DNA from: Hydrocarboniphaga effusa AP103
Lineage (GTDB): Bacteria > Pseudomonadota > Gammaproteobacteria > Nevskiales > Nevskiaceae
Direction of reading: 5' to 3'
Assembly (NCBI RefSeq): GCF_000271305.1
Contig: NZ_AKGD01000003.1
Span: forward strand, 558,001 to 622,000
Length of the DNA: 64,000 nucleotides
Shown here one piece after another: positions 50,906 to 60,130 of this stretch. Positions within the stretch are counted from its first letter, which is position 1. Each line of letters starts with the position of its first letter. The translations under genes were made by a program, and so were the position numbers. The notes below the pieces were generated by a model. It was not told the DNA's origin. It worked only from the letters and a program-made list of their open reading frames with translations, and ran no database searches.

Positions 50906-50939
50906 GAGGTGCCCAGCTTGACCGGGCACCTCTTTTTTT
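50906..50939 (+). terminator. Intrinsic terminator of the 1018-aa receptor gene
   Basis: GAGGTGCCC (50906-50914) and GGGCACCTC (50924-50932) followed by seven T. Confidence 0.93.
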
Positions 50940-50959
50940 CATCATTGGGTCATACAAAA

Positions 50960-51697
50960 GTGAAAAACTTCTTACGCCGGGTGCTGGCTCTGGGGCTGCT
51001 CGCTTCATCGGGTCTGGCGCAGGCGCACAACGTCTCCGAGCTCGCCAAGCAACGCATGCTGGATGGCGACTACCTGGATTTCGCGATGGTGGGCGCCGAG
51101 CACATGCTGACGGGCTACGACCATCTGCTGTTCCTGCTCGGCGTGCTGTTCTTTCTCAAGAGCTTCATCGACATCGTCAAGTTCATCACCGCGTTCACGC
51201 TGGGCCACACGCTCGTGCTGATCTTCGCGACCAAGGCGGGCGTCGGAGCCAACCCTTACCTGATCGATGCGGTGATCGCGCTGACGGTGATCTACAAGGC
51301 GTTCGAGAACCTCGATGGCTTTCGTCGCTGGTTCAAATTCAATGCGCCGAGCCTGTTGCTGATGGTGTTCTTGTTCGGACTGATTCATGGCTTCGGCCTG
51401 TCGACTCGCCTGCAGCAGATGACGCTCGCCAAGGACCCGATGCTCGTATCCAAGGTGATCGCGTTCAACGTCGGCGTCGAGCTCGGGCAGATCGCGGCGC
51501 TCACGGTGATGGCCGCGGTGATCCGCTTGTGGCGCGAGACCTCGGCCTGGCCGCTGGTCTCGCGTGTCGCCAATACGGCGCTCATCTGCGCCGGTGCGGT
51601 GTTGTTCGTGCAGCAGTTGCAGGGCTATGCCGGTACGCGCGAGCCGGCGATCGAGCGGTCGAAGGTTTCGATCGATTCGGCCGGTGAAAAGCTTTAG
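50960..51697 (+). CDS. HupE/UreJ-family metal transporter
   Basis: 245 aa from GTG 50960; the frame extends upstream to 50903 but that part overlaps the terminator. Signal peptide ending ASSGLAQA, then HNVSELAK and six helices with TGYDHLLFLLGVLFF, AFTLGHTLVL, FGLIHGFGLSTRL and FNVGVELGQI. HupE/UreJ proteins carry nickel or cobalt. It begins a four-gene plus-strand unit with a TonB receptor, a DUF4198 protein and a NikL-like protein. Confidence 0.86.
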   Translation: MKNFLRRVLALGLLASSGLAQAHNVSELAKQRMLDGDYLDFAMVGAEHMLTGYDHLLFLLGVLFFLKSFIDIVKFITAFTLGHTLVLIFATKAGVGANPYLIDAVIALTVIYKAFENLDGFRRWFKFNAPSLLLMVFLFGLIHGFGLSTRLQQMTLAKDPMLVSKVIAFNVGVELGQIAALTVMAAVIRLWRETSAWPLVSRVANTALICAGAVLFVQQLQGYAGTREPAIERSKVSIDSAGEKL

Positions 51698-51748
51698 AAA
51701 ATTTCATCGGGCCTGAGGCCTGCAAGAAACTCACTTATCAAAATTCCA

Positions 51749-53842
51749 ATGATCAAAACCGAAAATCCGATAGCAAGCGCTTCGTCTTGCCCGCCGTTGC
51801 GCAAGCGCGGCATGGCGATCGTCGCGAGCCTGATGCTGGCTCCGGCCTATGCCCAGAGCTCGGGCGACGCGAACGATATCCAGGTCGCCGCCGCCGAGGG
51901 GGGCGTCATGGAAGAGGTCATCGTCAAGGGCCAGGCCTTGCGTCGCGAGGACAGCGGCTATTCGTCGACGACGCTCGACCAGCAGCAGATTCGCGATGAG
52001 CGGGTCTCACAGGCGCAGGAACTGTTTCGCCAGGTGCCGGGCATGAACGTGCTCGACTACGGATTGCCGGGCGTGGGCAGCGCGGTGGTCATCCGTGGCT
52101 TCGGTGGCGGGGGCCACGGTGGCGATCTGGGCACCGTGCTCGATGGCATTCCGCTCAACGAGGCGATGTCGCACGCCGACGGCTATGTCGATTTCAGCGT
52201 CGTGGTGCCGCTCGAGATCGATCAGATGACGGTGTTCAAGGGCCCGGTTTCGGCGCTCTACGGCAACTTCAACCGTGGCGGCCTCGTGAGCCTGGTCACA
52301 CGCAAGACCGGCGATTACCTGCAGGCCGACCTGGCGCTCGGCGCTTTCGACACCTTCGATGCGCAGGCCGCGATGGGAACGCCGATCGGCGAACGCCAGC
52401 AGCTCAACCTCGCCGCGCAGGCGTATCACAGCGACGGCTTCCGTCCGCAGTCGCGCACCGATCGCGGAACCTTCGCGGGACGCTGGAGCATCGCGGCGAC
52501 CCAGAGGCTACAGTTCGCGGTCTCCGCGCGTGTGCACGAGGCGAGTTCGGCCGGTCCCTCGTACATGACCCAGGCGCAGTTCGACCGCGATCCGTATGGC
52601 ATCGATCCGAACGTGCAGAACGACGGCGCGGACAAGGGCTTCTCGACCTTCAGGCTCGACGCCAACTACGCCCTGAGCGAGACGCTCAAGCTGCTCAGCT
52701 TCGCCTACACCACGCGGCAGGACTTCACGCGCTGGTTCACGCGCCCGGTCAGTGCGACCGAATGGCGGCAGCGAGAGGAAACCTACGATCGCGAAGTCTA
52801 TGGCCTGGGGACGAGCCTCAATGGCCGGCAACAGCTGCTCGCCAAACCGATCAACTGGGTGGCCGGTGTCGAGGCATTCACCGAGCGCACCGACTACGCG
52901 TACTACGACGGCCTCGATCATCGCGAGCGCCTGAATCCGGCGATCAACGACCGTCGCGCCGAACTCGACAGCCTGTCGGCGTTCGCCGAGGCGGACTGGG
53001 CCTTGCATTCGCTGTTCATGCCGTCGCTGGGCCTGCGCGCCGATCGTTTCACCGGTGATTGCTCGCTCAACGGTCCGGAGACCAGCACGAGCCCCTGCGG
53101 TGATCTCAACGAGCTCGACAACCTGAGCCCCAAGCTCGCGCTGCGCATGCAGCCCTGGAGCTGGCTCGGATTGCGTGCGAGCTGGGCGCAGGGCTTCGCA
53201 CTGCCGAGCGGTTTCATCAAGTACGCGGCCTCGGCCAGCTCGCTCGATCCGAACGTGTTCAAGCAGACCGAAATCGGCGCCACGCTCAAGCCCGTCCAGG
53301 GCCTCGCCTTCGACATCGCCGCATTTCGCCTGAGCTCGACCAACGAGGTGCGCACGCTCGCGACCGGCGACTACGACAACTTCGGCGCGACCTTGCGCCG
53401 TGGCATCGAAACGAGCCTGCAATGGCATCCGCTGGCCGCCTTGGAGCTGTCGGCGGTCTACGCCTACACCGATTCCGAGATCAGGAAAAACGGTAACGCC
53501 GCGCTGGTCGGCAACGAGGTGGCGGGCGTTTCGCGCGATACCGCGACGCTCAACGCGCGCTGGCTGCCGGACCAGGATTGGGCCTTCGATGCCACCTGGC
53601 GCCTGGTCGGCGACTACGAGATCGACGCGGCGAACTCCGAGCGATCTGCCAGTTTCACCACGGTGGATGTCGGCGCGACGCGCGCCGTTCGCAGCGGATT
53701 GCACGTGTATCGCTTCTACCTGAGCCTCGACAACGTCACCGACCGCGTCTATTCCGCGTCGACGACGCGCATCGGCGGACAGACACTTCACGCCCCGGCC
53801 GCGCCGCGCACGCTGCGCGCCGGCGTTCAATTCGATTTCTAA
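51749..53842 (+). CDS. TonB-dependent receptor of the metal-uptake unit
   Basis: 697 aa; ATG at 51812 (MAIVASLML) is another possible start. Signal peptide to ...APAYAQ, TonB-box region MEEVIVKGQALRRE, plug with LFRQVPGMNVLDYG, VIRGFGGGGHGGD and VFKGPVSALYGNFNRGG, and barrel ending in LRAGVQFDF. It is unlike the two 1000-aa receptors and shorter. With HupE and DUF4198/NikL-like partners it probably imports a metal or metal chelate. Confidence 0.9.
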   Translation: MIKTENPIASASSCPPLRKRGMAIVASLMLAPAYAQSSGDANDIQVAAAEGGVMEEVIVKGQALRREDSGYSSTTLDQQQIRDERVSQAQELFRQVPGMNVLDYGLPGVGSAVVIRGFGGGGHGGDLGTVLDGIPLNEAMSHADGYVDFSVVVPLEIDQMTVFKGPVSALYGNFNRGGLVSLVTRKTGDYLQADLALGAFDTFDAQAAMGTPIGERQQLNLAAQAYHSDGFRPQSRTDRGTFAGRWSIAATQRLQFAVSARVHEASSAGPSYMTQAQFDRDPYGIDPNVQNDGADKGFSTFRLDANYALSETLKLLSFAYTTRQDFTRWFTRPVSATEWRQREETYDREVYGLGTSLNGRQQLLAKPINWVAGVEAFTERTDYAYYDGLDHRERLNPAINDRRAELDSLSAFAEADWALHSLFMPSLGLRADRFTGDCSLNGPETSTSPCGDLNELDNLSPKLALRMQPWSWLGLRASWAQGFALPSGFIKYAASASSLDPNVFKQTEIGATLKPVQGLAFDIAAFRLSSTNEVRTLATGDYDNFGATLRRGIETSLQWHPLAALELSAVYAYTDSEIRKNGNAALVGNEVAGVSRDTATLNARWLPDQDWAFDATWRLVGDYEIDAANSERSASFTTVDVGATRAVRSGLHVYRFYLSLDNVTDRVYSASTTRIGGQTLHAPAAPRTLRAGVQFDF

Positions 53843-53852
53843 GGAGACCTTC

Positions 53853-54578
53853 ATGTCGATGAACCTCGTTCGACCCATGCGCGCGCTGGCCGGCTTCGGC
53901 CTTGCCGCCGCAACGCTGTATTGCGCCAGCGCATCGGCGCACACGGTCTGGCTGCAGCCCGATTCGACGCCGGGCGTCTATCGTGTCTACTTCGGTGGCC
54001 ATGCGGGCAAGCTCGAATCGTATCCGGCCGACAAGCTCAAATCCGCCGATGCCTATGACGCGAGCGGCAAGCGCATCGACATGATCAGGACCGATGCCGC
54101 CGACGGCGTGCGCCTGCGGCCGGTGCGCGAGCCGGCGCTGATCGCGATGCATTACGAAAACGGAATCTGGACGCGCACGCCCGAAGGCCGCAGCGTGAAC
54201 AAGACCCTGGATGAAGTGCCGGGCGCCAAGCAGGCGACCAACGCGGTCAAGTATCACAAGACCATCCTGCAGTGGACGCCGTTCGTGACGCAGACGCTCG
54301 GCCAGCCTTTCGAAGTCACGCCGCTCGAGGCCAAGGCCCCGCGCGCCGGCCAGCCCTTGCGCGTACGCATCACGATCGACGGCAAGCCCGCGGCTGGCAT
54401 CAAGATCGGTCGCGACGAAGAAGGCAGCGAAGGCATCAGCGATGCCGATGGTGTGGCGAGCTTCGTTCCGACCAAGGGTTTCAACAAGCTGTGGTCCGGC
54501 CAGCGCACCAAGGTGAGCGGCAACCCGAAGTTCACCGAGTTCAGCTACGAGTACCTGTTCGGCTTTCATGCGGAGTGA
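53853..54578 (+). CDS. DUF4198 periplasmic metal-binding protein (NikK-like)
   Basis: 241 aa, with AAGGAG before the ATG and 10 bases after the receptor. Signal peptide ends at ASASAH, giving a mature N-terminus AHTVWLQPD, typical of DUF4198. The end KFTEFSYEYLFGFHAE is also family-like. DUF4198 proteins (NikK) accompany nickel and cobalt ECF transporters and bind metal through N-terminal histidine. Here no ECF transporter is encoded; HupE may take that part. Confidence 0.85.
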   Translation: MSMNLVRPMRALAGFGLAAATLYCASASAHTVWLQPDSTPGVYRVYFGGHAGKLESYPADKLKSADAYDASGKRIDMIRTDAADGVRLRPVREPALIAMHYENGIWTRTPEGRSVNKTLDEVPGAKQATNAVKYHKTILQWTPFVTQTLGQPFEVTPLEAKAPRAGQPLRVRITIDGKPAAGIKIGRDEEGSEGISDADGVASFVPTKGFNKLWSGQRTKVSGNPKFTEFSYEYLFGFHAE

Positions 54579-54582
54579 TGCG

Positions 54583-55050
54583 ATGCGACAGATCAAGCCC
54601 AGGATCAAGCTGATTTGCGCGGGCCTGCTGGTGTCGGTGGTCTCGCTTGCGGTGCACGCACACGGATTGCTGGTCAGCGTCAAAGGCGAGGGCAGCAGCA
54701 TTGTCGGCACCGTCTACTACTCGGACGGTGCGCTGGCGGTCGGCGAGTTCGTGCAGCTCATCGATATCGACGCACCGGCCGAACAGGCGCGCACGAGCAA
54801 TGCCGACAGCGACGGCCGCTTCCGCTTCGATGATGCGACGGTCGGGCATCGCTATCGCATCATCGTCGAAGGCGAAGAGGGGCACGTTACCGAAATGGAG
54901 CTGCTGCTGGCCGAAGGCGAAAAAGCCAGGCTCAACGATGCGGATGGTGCAGCCGAAGAGGAGGGCGGGTTTCCGGCCTGGCTCGTGATCGGCGGCCTGC
55001 TGTTGCTGTCTGCGATCCCGGCGTGGCTGCTGAGAAAGAAGAAACCATGA
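54583..55050 (+). CDS. NikL-like membrane-anchored periplasmic protein
   Basis: 155 aa from ATG 54583, which has GGAG 7 bases upstream; an in-frame ATG at 54568 overlaps the previous stop. Signal peptide to ...SLAVHA, mature start HGLLVSVKGEG, a carboxypeptidase-regulatory-like beta domain (IVGTVYYSDGALAVGEFVQLI; TSNADSDGRFRFDD), an acidic linker and a C-terminal helix (LVIGGLLLLSAIPAWLLRKKK). This is the NikL layout: N-terminal His plus beta domain plus anchor. Last gene of the metal unit. Confidence 0.8.
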   Translation: MRQIKPRIKLICAGLLVSVVSLAVHAHGLLVSVKGEGSSIVGTVYYSDGALAVGEFVQLIDIDAPAEQARTSNADSDGRFRFDDATVGHRYRIIVEGEEGHVTEMELLLAEGEKARLNDADGAAEEEGGFPAWLVIGGLLLLSAIPAWLLRKKKP

Positions 55051-55057
55051 GTGCCTG

Positions 55058-55087
55058 AAAAGCCCCGGAGCGTGCTCCGGGGCTTTT
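55058..55087. terminator. Bidirectional terminator
   Basis: AAAAGCCCCGGAGC and GCTCCGGGGCTTTT, a perfect 14-bp stem with loop GT, between the convergent NikL-like gene and dgcA. Confidence 0.93.
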
Positions 55088-55123
55088 GTGCCTGCTCGAC
55101 CGACGCGCGCTTTTCGAGTTGGC

Positions 55124-56113
55124 TCAGCCACCGCCCCAGACATAGCCTTCGGGCGCAACGAGCTGGCCATCGCGCAGATAAGCGCCGCCCTTGTAGTCCT
55201 GCTCGAGCCAGAGCGGACCGTCGAGGTCGACGTAGCTGGCGTGGCGTGCGATGTGAAACGCCGGGGCGATGCCGAGCGAGCTGCTGATCATGCAGCCGCT
55301 CATGATCAGCATGCCGGCCGACTGCGCGTTCCACAGCAGTTGCAGGGCGCCCGTGAGTCCGCCGGCCTTGTCGAGCTTGATGTTGATGGCCTGATAGCGG
55401 TTCAGCAGCCTCGGCAGATCTTCGGCGACGTGGCAGGACTCGTCGGCGCAGATCGGACGCAGCGGAACGAAGCCCTCGAGCACCGCGTCCTCGTCCGCGG
55501 GCAAGGGCTGTTCGACCAGATCGACACGCGCTTCGACGAGGATCGGCTGCATGGCCTTGAGGATGTCGAAGGTCCAGCTCTCGTTCGGATCGACGATGAG
55601 CCTGGCATCGGGTGCCGCCGCGCGCACCGCGAGCAGCTGGGTCTCGGGATCTTCGGCGTCGACCTTGACCTTGAGCAGCGGGGCATTGCGAAGCTTAAGC
55701 GCCGCTGCGTGCATGGCCTCGACGGAGTCCAGGCTCACGGTCAGCGCGCTGACGAGCGCAGGCAATGGTCCGAGGCCGAGCTGATCGTGGACCGGCTGGC
55801 CGATCTGCTGGGCGGCCAGGTCCCAGTACGCGCAATCGATCGCGTTGCGCGCGGCGCCCGGCGCGAGCGCCTCCTGCAGCTGCGATTGCGAAAGCCCGCT
55901 GGAAATCGCATCGGAAACCTCGTTGATCTGCTCGATCACCGAGTCCACGGTTTCGCCGTAGCGTGCGTACGGAACCGCTTCGCCGCGTCCGCGCCGATCG
56001 CCCTGGCGCAGCTCGACGACGACTACGTCGGCCGCCACCTTGACTCCGCGCGAGATTCGAAACGGAGCCGTGAGCGGCAGCGACTGACGGATGACGCTCA
56101 GCGTGGGAAACAT
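55124..56113 (-). CDS. dgcA: Enolase-superfamily epimerase (dipeptide epimerase/N-acetyl-D-Glu racemase type)
   Basis: 329 aa from ATG 56113, overlapping the end of dgcN by 16 bases. Mandelate racemase/enolase fold: base K148-x-K150 (LLKVKVD), metal ligands D175 (VDPNE), E201 (VEQPL) and D224 (CADES), second base region NIKLDK (K246/K249). This is the pattern of L-Ala-D/L-Glu epimerases. When paired with a DUF1611 protein it is the DgcA of the D-glutamate pathway, converting N-acetyl-D-Glu to N-acetyl-L-Glu. Muropeptide epimerisation is the alternative. Cytoplasmic. Confidence 0.86.
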   Translation of the reverse strand: MFPTLSVIRQSLPLTAPFRISRGVKVAADVVVVELRQGDRRGRGEAVPYARYGETVDSVIEQINEVSDAISSGLSQSQLQEALAPGAARNAIDCAYWDLAAQQIGQPVHDQLGLGPLPALVSALTVSLDSVEAMHAAALKLRNAPLLKVKVDAEDPETQLLAVRAAAPDARLIVDPNESWTFDILKAMQPILVEARVDLVEQPLPADEDAVLEGFVPLRPICADESCHVAEDLPRLLNRYQAINIKLDKAGGLTGALQLLWNAQSAGMLIMSGCMISSSLGIAPAFHIARHASYVDLDGPLWLEQDYKGGAYLRDGQLVAPEGYVWGGG

Positions 56114-57135
56114 TGGAGAAGTTGGTTGGTGATGCGTTCGACGCCGCTGGCGACCGGATCTTCGCAAGGCAGTCCCAGGGCGTCCTCGGCGGCCTTGCAG
56201 GCGTCGATGGCGGCCTGCGGCGTGAGCCTGGAGGTGTTCAGCGCGATGCCGACGGCGACGACATCGGGCTGGGTGAGGCGGGCTTGCTGCAGGTTGGATT
56301 CAAGCGTGGCCTTCAGGCTCGGCAGCGAGTAATGCGGCAGGCCGCGCATGTGCGGACGCAGCGGCTCGTGGCACAGCACGAGCGCGTCGGGCTGGGCGCC
56401 GTGCAACAAGCCGAGCGAAACCCCCGCGTACGAAGGATGGAACAGCGAGCCCTGGCCTTCGATGAGATCCCAGCCGTCGTCCTCGCGGCCCGGCGTGAGC
56501 CACTCGGCGCCGCCCGAGATGAAGTCGGCGACGAGCGCATCGATCGGAACGCCGGAGCCCGCGATGAGAATGCCGGTCTGCCCGGTGGCACGGAAATCGG
56601 CCGGGATGCCGCGCTTGCGCAGCTCGCGCTCGATCGCCAGCGTCGTATACATCTTGCCGACCGAGCAATCGGTGCCGACCGTGAGCAGGCGACGGCCCGG
56701 ACGCGGCAGCCCTTTGCCGACCGACAGTTGATACGGAAAGCTGCGCGCATCGAACAGCGCGCGCCCGCTGCGTCGCGCCGCTTCGGTGATCTGGGCGACC
56801 GAATCGAGCCGCTGATGCAGGCCCGAGGCGACGTTGAGCCCGGCGTCGAGCGCGGCGACGATGTCCCGCACGTTGTGGGCGCTGAGCTCGCCGCCGGCGT
56901 TGGCGAGCCCGATCACCAGGGTGTTCGCACCGGCTGCCCTGGCCTCGGCAAACGTGAGCTCCCGCAGGTCCAGGCTTGCGTGGCAATCGGGCCCGCGGAA
57001 CTGTCCGATGCACCAGTCGGGCCGCCAGAACGCAAGGCCGCGAGCCGTCTTGATGGCGAGATCATCCGACGCGTCGCCGAGGTACAGCAGATAGGGCGGC
57101 CCCCAGTCTGGCGCGGGGGACGGGTTGAGGATCAT
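56098..57135 (-). CDS. dgcN: DUF1611 protein, D-glutamate N-acetyltransferase type
   Basis: 345 aa. N-terminal Rossmann-like part (about 1-145) and C-terminal P-loop domain with TVGTDCSVGK (154-161), EGQGSLFHPSYAGVSLGLLHGAQPDALVLCHEP, the DUF1611 signature. Reported members (DgcN) acetylate D-glutamate in marine proteobacteria, feeding the DgcA racemase; I recall this from the literature and cannot check it here. The LysR-box promoter lies 128 bases upstream. Overlap with dgcA shows an operon. Confidence 0.84.
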   Translation of the reverse strand: MILNPSPAPDWGPPYLLYLGDASDDLAIKTARGLAFWRPDWCIGQFRGPDCHASLDLRELTFAEARAAGANTLVIGLANAGGELSAHNVRDIVAALDAGLNVASGLHQRLDSVAQITEAARRSGRALFDARSFPYQLSVGKGLPRPGRRLLTVGTDCSVGKMYTTLAIERELRKRGIPADFRATGQTGILIAGSGVPIDALVADFISGGAEWLTPGREDDGWDLIEGQGSLFHPSYAGVSLGLLHGAQPDALVLCHEPLRPHMRGLPHYSLPSLKATLESNLQQARLTQPDVVAVGIALNTSRLTPQAAIDACKAAEDALGLPCEDPVASGVERITNQLLQCFPR

Positions 57136-57262
57136 AAGGTCAGGCTTGGCTGGAGCAGCGTGGGTATCCGAAGAATCACTGAAGTCCTGGGCGTACCGCT
57201 GGCGATGAGCGCAGTGGAATGTCGCGGCGGGATGTCGAAGCGAGACCGGGCCGATGCTTGAA

Positions 57263-57328
57263 CGATAGCCGTCCCTACGTAGACCTATCTAATCAAAAGA
57301 CGGAGGGCAAACATAACCGCCAGTTATT
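57263..57328 (-). promoter_or_regulatory. LysR-box composite promoter of dgcN-dgcA
   Basis: Minus strand: AATAAC-TGGCG-GTTATG (57328-57312), 15 nt, TTGATT (57296-57291), 22 nt, CTATCG (57268-57263) with TATCGT one base on. The only copy with TTGATT instead of TTCATT. Confidence 0.8.
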
Positions 57329-57364
57329 CGCGCGAAGGCCATGGTCCGCCGACGCTGCGACGAT

Positions 57365-58234
57365 TCAGTCCGAGCGGCTGCAGACGCTGAGCTTGTAGTC
57401 GACGAACCGCCGTGCGAACGATTTCCACAACTCGCCCGGAACGCCGTGGCCGATCTTGCGCGTATCGACGCTCACGATCGGGGTGATGTCCTTGGTCGAA
57501 CTGCTGATCCAGATCTCGTCCGCATCGTAGAGCTCGGCCTTGGCGATTTCGCGTTCGACGAGCGCGATGCGGTGACGATCACACAGCTCGATGATCAGCT
57601 CGCGCGTGATGCCGTTGAGGATGCGCGTGCTGCGCGGCGGTGTGCCGATGCGTCCATCCTTGATCAGGAACACATTGGTCGATGCGCCTTCGGTGACCAG
57701 GCCGTCGCGGATCAGGATCGCCTCGGCCGCGCCCATCGCGTAAGCCTGTTGTTTTGCGAGCACGTTCGGTAGCAGCGAAACCGATTTGATGTCGCAGCGT
57801 CCCCAGCGTATGTCGTCGAGCGTGATCGCGGCGAAGCCGAGCGCCGCATCCGGATCGTGGGTCGGAGACCGCGTGATCGACGTGGCCGACATGAAGACCG
57901 TCGGCGGCACGACCGGATATGGAAAAGGATGATCGCGCTTGTCGGGGGCGCCGCGCGTCACCTGCATGTAGAGGCTCAGTTCACCGCCGCCGTTGCGGCG
58001 CACGAGCTCGCGACAAAGCTCCATCCATTCGGGAACGCTGTGAGGCGAGGGGATCTGCAGGCCATCGAGCGAGCGTTCGAGCCGGCGCAGGTGCTGCTCG
58101 GCGCGGAACAGCACGCCATTGAACACCGGGATGACTTCGTAGATGCCGTCGGCGAACAGGAAGCCCCGGTCCATCGGAGAGATGCGCGCCTGGCTGGCTT
58201 CGATGAAGCTGCCGTTGAGGAAAACCTCGCTCAT
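57365..58234 (-). CDS. dat: D-amino-acid aminotransferase (class IV)
   Basis: 289 aa. PLP lysine K150 in DIRWGRCDIKSVSLLPNVLAK, nearly the same as the RW-RCDIKSLNLL motif of Bacillus D-amino-acid transaminase (K145), which argues for D-specific rather than branched-chain activity. N-terminal FLNGSFIEASQARISPMDRGFLFADGIYEV fits too. The enzyme exchanges D-Ala and 2-oxoglutarate for pyruvate and D-Glu (reversible). It is 36 bases from the dgcN regulatory box and on the same strand. Confidence 0.9.
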   Translation of the reverse strand: MSEVFLNGSFIEASQARISPMDRGFLFADGIYEVIPVFNGVLFRAEQHLRRLERSLDGLQIPSPHSVPEWMELCRELVRRNGGGELSLYMQVTRGAPDKRDHPFPYPVVPPTVFMSATSITRSPTHDPDAALGFAAITLDDIRWGRCDIKSVSLLPNVLAKQQAYAMGAAEAILIRDGLVTEGASTNVFLIKDGRIGTPPRSTRILNGITRELIIELCDRHRIALVEREIAKAELYDADEIWISSSTKDITPIVSVDTRKIGHGVPGELWKSFARRFVDYKLSVCSRSD

Positions 58235-58342
58235 GCGAATGGAGACGAAAACTGTTCGGGAAGATTGGCGGCGACGCGCAAATCATATCAGCAGGCCGCG
58301 ACCGGCCTGCCTGGAACATGGGCATTAGAAGGCGCCCGGGCA

Positions 58343-58408
58343 CATAACCGAAAGTTATGCCGGAAGCGAATCATTTCATTGGATCGATGGGGAACCGAAA
58401 CCTACTTT
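58343..58408 (+). promoter_or_regulatory. LysR-box composite promoter of mlrC copy 2
   Basis: CATAAC-CGAAA-GTTATG, 15 nt, TTCATT (58375-58380), 22 nt, TACTTT (58403-58408). Expected start point near 58415, about 83 nt before the gene. Confidence 0.82.
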
Positions 58409-58497
58409 CCCAAGCCATGGACCGCGGGGCCATGACGATCACATGACGATCAGCGGACCCGGCGGCCGAAGCTTTCTCCACACCGGACAGAACCTAA

Positions 58498-60123
58498 GTG
58501 AAAATGTTCCAGCGCTTCACGGCCGTGCTCGCCTTGGGGGCGGTCGCCTTGCTGTCCTCCCTGCAGGCGCAAGCGGCCACCGCAAGCTCAGCGAAATCGG
58601 GCTCGGCACAAAAGCCGCTGCGCATCGCGGTCATGCGCTTCGAGCACGAGACGGTCACTTTCCTGCCGTTCGATACCGTCAAGGACGATTTCATCTACGA
58701 AGGCTCGCCTGCACGCGGCGACGCGCTGCTCGAGGGCAGCAGCTACGACAAGAGCCGCTCTTCGATCGGCGGCTTCGTGAAAGTGGCGCGCGAGCATGCG
58801 AACGTCGAACTCGTCGGCATCGAATCGCCGCTCGGTTCGAAGAAGGGAACCGGCTCGGGCTGGATCACCAAGGAAGCCTTCGACTACTTCGTCGACAACA
58901 TGATCAAGGACATCAAGGCGCAAGGGCCGTTCGACGGCGCCTACCTGTCGCTGCATGGCGCGATGGGCGTCCGCGACGTCGCCAAGCCCGAAGCCGTCAT
59001 CGCACGCCGCGTGCGCGAAGCCATCGGCCCGAAGGCGATGATCGTCGGCACCTTCGACCCGCACGGCAACGAGGACGAGGATTTCCTGAAGTACGCGAAT
59101 CTTGCGTTCACGATCAAGTATTACCCGCACTACGACGGCTATCTGCAGGGCGAGCGCGCGGCGCGCACGCTGATCCGTGCGCTGCGTGGCGACTACAAGC
59201 CCACCACCGCGACGCGCAAGCCGCCGATCATCACGGCCTCGGTGCTGCAGTGGACGGGCGCCTCGCCGTGGATGGATCTGGTGCAGCGTGCGCTGGTCTG
59301 GGAAGCACGCTCGCCGGACGTCTACGTGAACTTCTACTACGGCTTCGCGTTCGCCGACGTGGTCGACGCGGGCATGACCTTCCAGGTGATGACCAACGGC
59401 GATCCGGAACTCGCGAACAAGATCGCCGACGACATGGCCAGCACTGCTTGGCGCCTGCGCAAGGAGCTGGTTTCGGGTACCAAGGTGTACTCGCATACCG
59501 AAGGCGTGAAGCTCGCCAAGGAGGCGATCAAGAGCGGCAAGACGCCGTTCGTGCTGGCCGATCACAGCGACCGTTCGGGCGCCGCGACCTGGCTGCTCAA
59601 GCAGGTCATCGACCAGAAGCTGTCCGGTACGCTGATCGGCACGATCGCGGATCCCGAAGCCATCGAGACGCTGCGCAAGCAGGGCGTCAAGGTCGGCGAC
59701 AAGTTCGACATGATGATCGGCGGCAGGCTCGACGAATCGGCCGGCGATCCGGTGCGCGTGGTCGGCACCGTGAACACGGTCAGCGGCCCGGCCGGCGATG
59801 CCAAGGGCGCCCAGCTCTGGGTCAGCGTGAAGTTCGGTGACGGCAACGTCGTCGTCATCAGCCCGAACCTGTTCCAGGTGCGCTGGCCCGAGGTGTTCAA
59901 CGACATCGGCATCAACCCGGCCGACTTCAAGGGCTTCGCGATCAAGTCGCGCGTGCATTTCCGCCGCGGCTTCTACGACAACGGCTACGCGCCGACGATC
60001 CTGCTCGTCGAGCCCGACCAGCCTTTCCTCGGCACGGTTCGACTCGAAGGGCTCAAGTACCAGCATCTCAAGCTCGACAAGTTCTATCCGTACGGCAAGA
60101 ACGTGAGCTATCCGGCCAAGTGA
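58498..60123 (+). CDS. MlrC-like metallopeptidase (family M81), copy 2
   Basis: 541 aa from GTG 58498 (ATG 58504 is possible). Sec-type signal peptide (MKMFQRFTAVLALGAVALLSSLQAQA). Same motifs as copy 1: MRFEHETVTFLP, YLSLHGAMGV, GTFDPHGNED, YYPHYDG, LADHSDRSGAATWL. Much of the middle is identical in amino acids to copy 1, and two stretches are almost identical in DNA (about 205 and 82 nt), pointing to recent duplication or gene conversion. Directly under a LysR-box promoter. Confidence 0.88.
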   Translation: MKMFQRFTAVLALGAVALLSSLQAQAATASSAKSGSAQKPLRIAVMRFEHETVTFLPFDTVKDDFIYEGSPARGDALLEGSSYDKSRSSIGGFVKVAREHANVELVGIESPLGSKKGTGSGWITKEAFDYFVDNMIKDIKAQGPFDGAYLSLHGAMGVRDVAKPEAVIARRVREAIGPKAMIVGTFDPHGNEDEDFLKYANLAFTIKYYPHYDGYLQGERAARTLIRALRGDYKPTTATRKPPIITASVLQWTGASPWMDLVQRALVWEARSPDVYVNFYYGFAFADVVDAGMTFQVMTNGDPELANKIADDMASTAWRLRKELVSGTKVYSHTEGVKLAKEAIKSGKTPFVLADHSDRSGAATWLLKQVIDQKLSGTLIGTIADPEAIETLRKQGVKVGDKFDMMIGGRLDESAGDPVRVVGTVNTVSGPAGDAKGAQLWVSVKFGDGNVVVISPNLFQVRWPEVFNDIGINPADFKGFAIKSRVHFRRGFYDNGYAPTILLVEPDQPFLGTVRLEGLKYQHLKLDKFYPYGKNVSYPAK

Positions 60124-60130
60124 AGACGAA

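Noticed and set aside
58343-58359. Use of the palindrome at 58343 as promoter of the divergent aminotransferase gene
   Set aside because: On the minus strand, the sequence 15 nt beyond the palindrome is TAATGC, not TTCATT, so the conserved geometry is lost in that direction.
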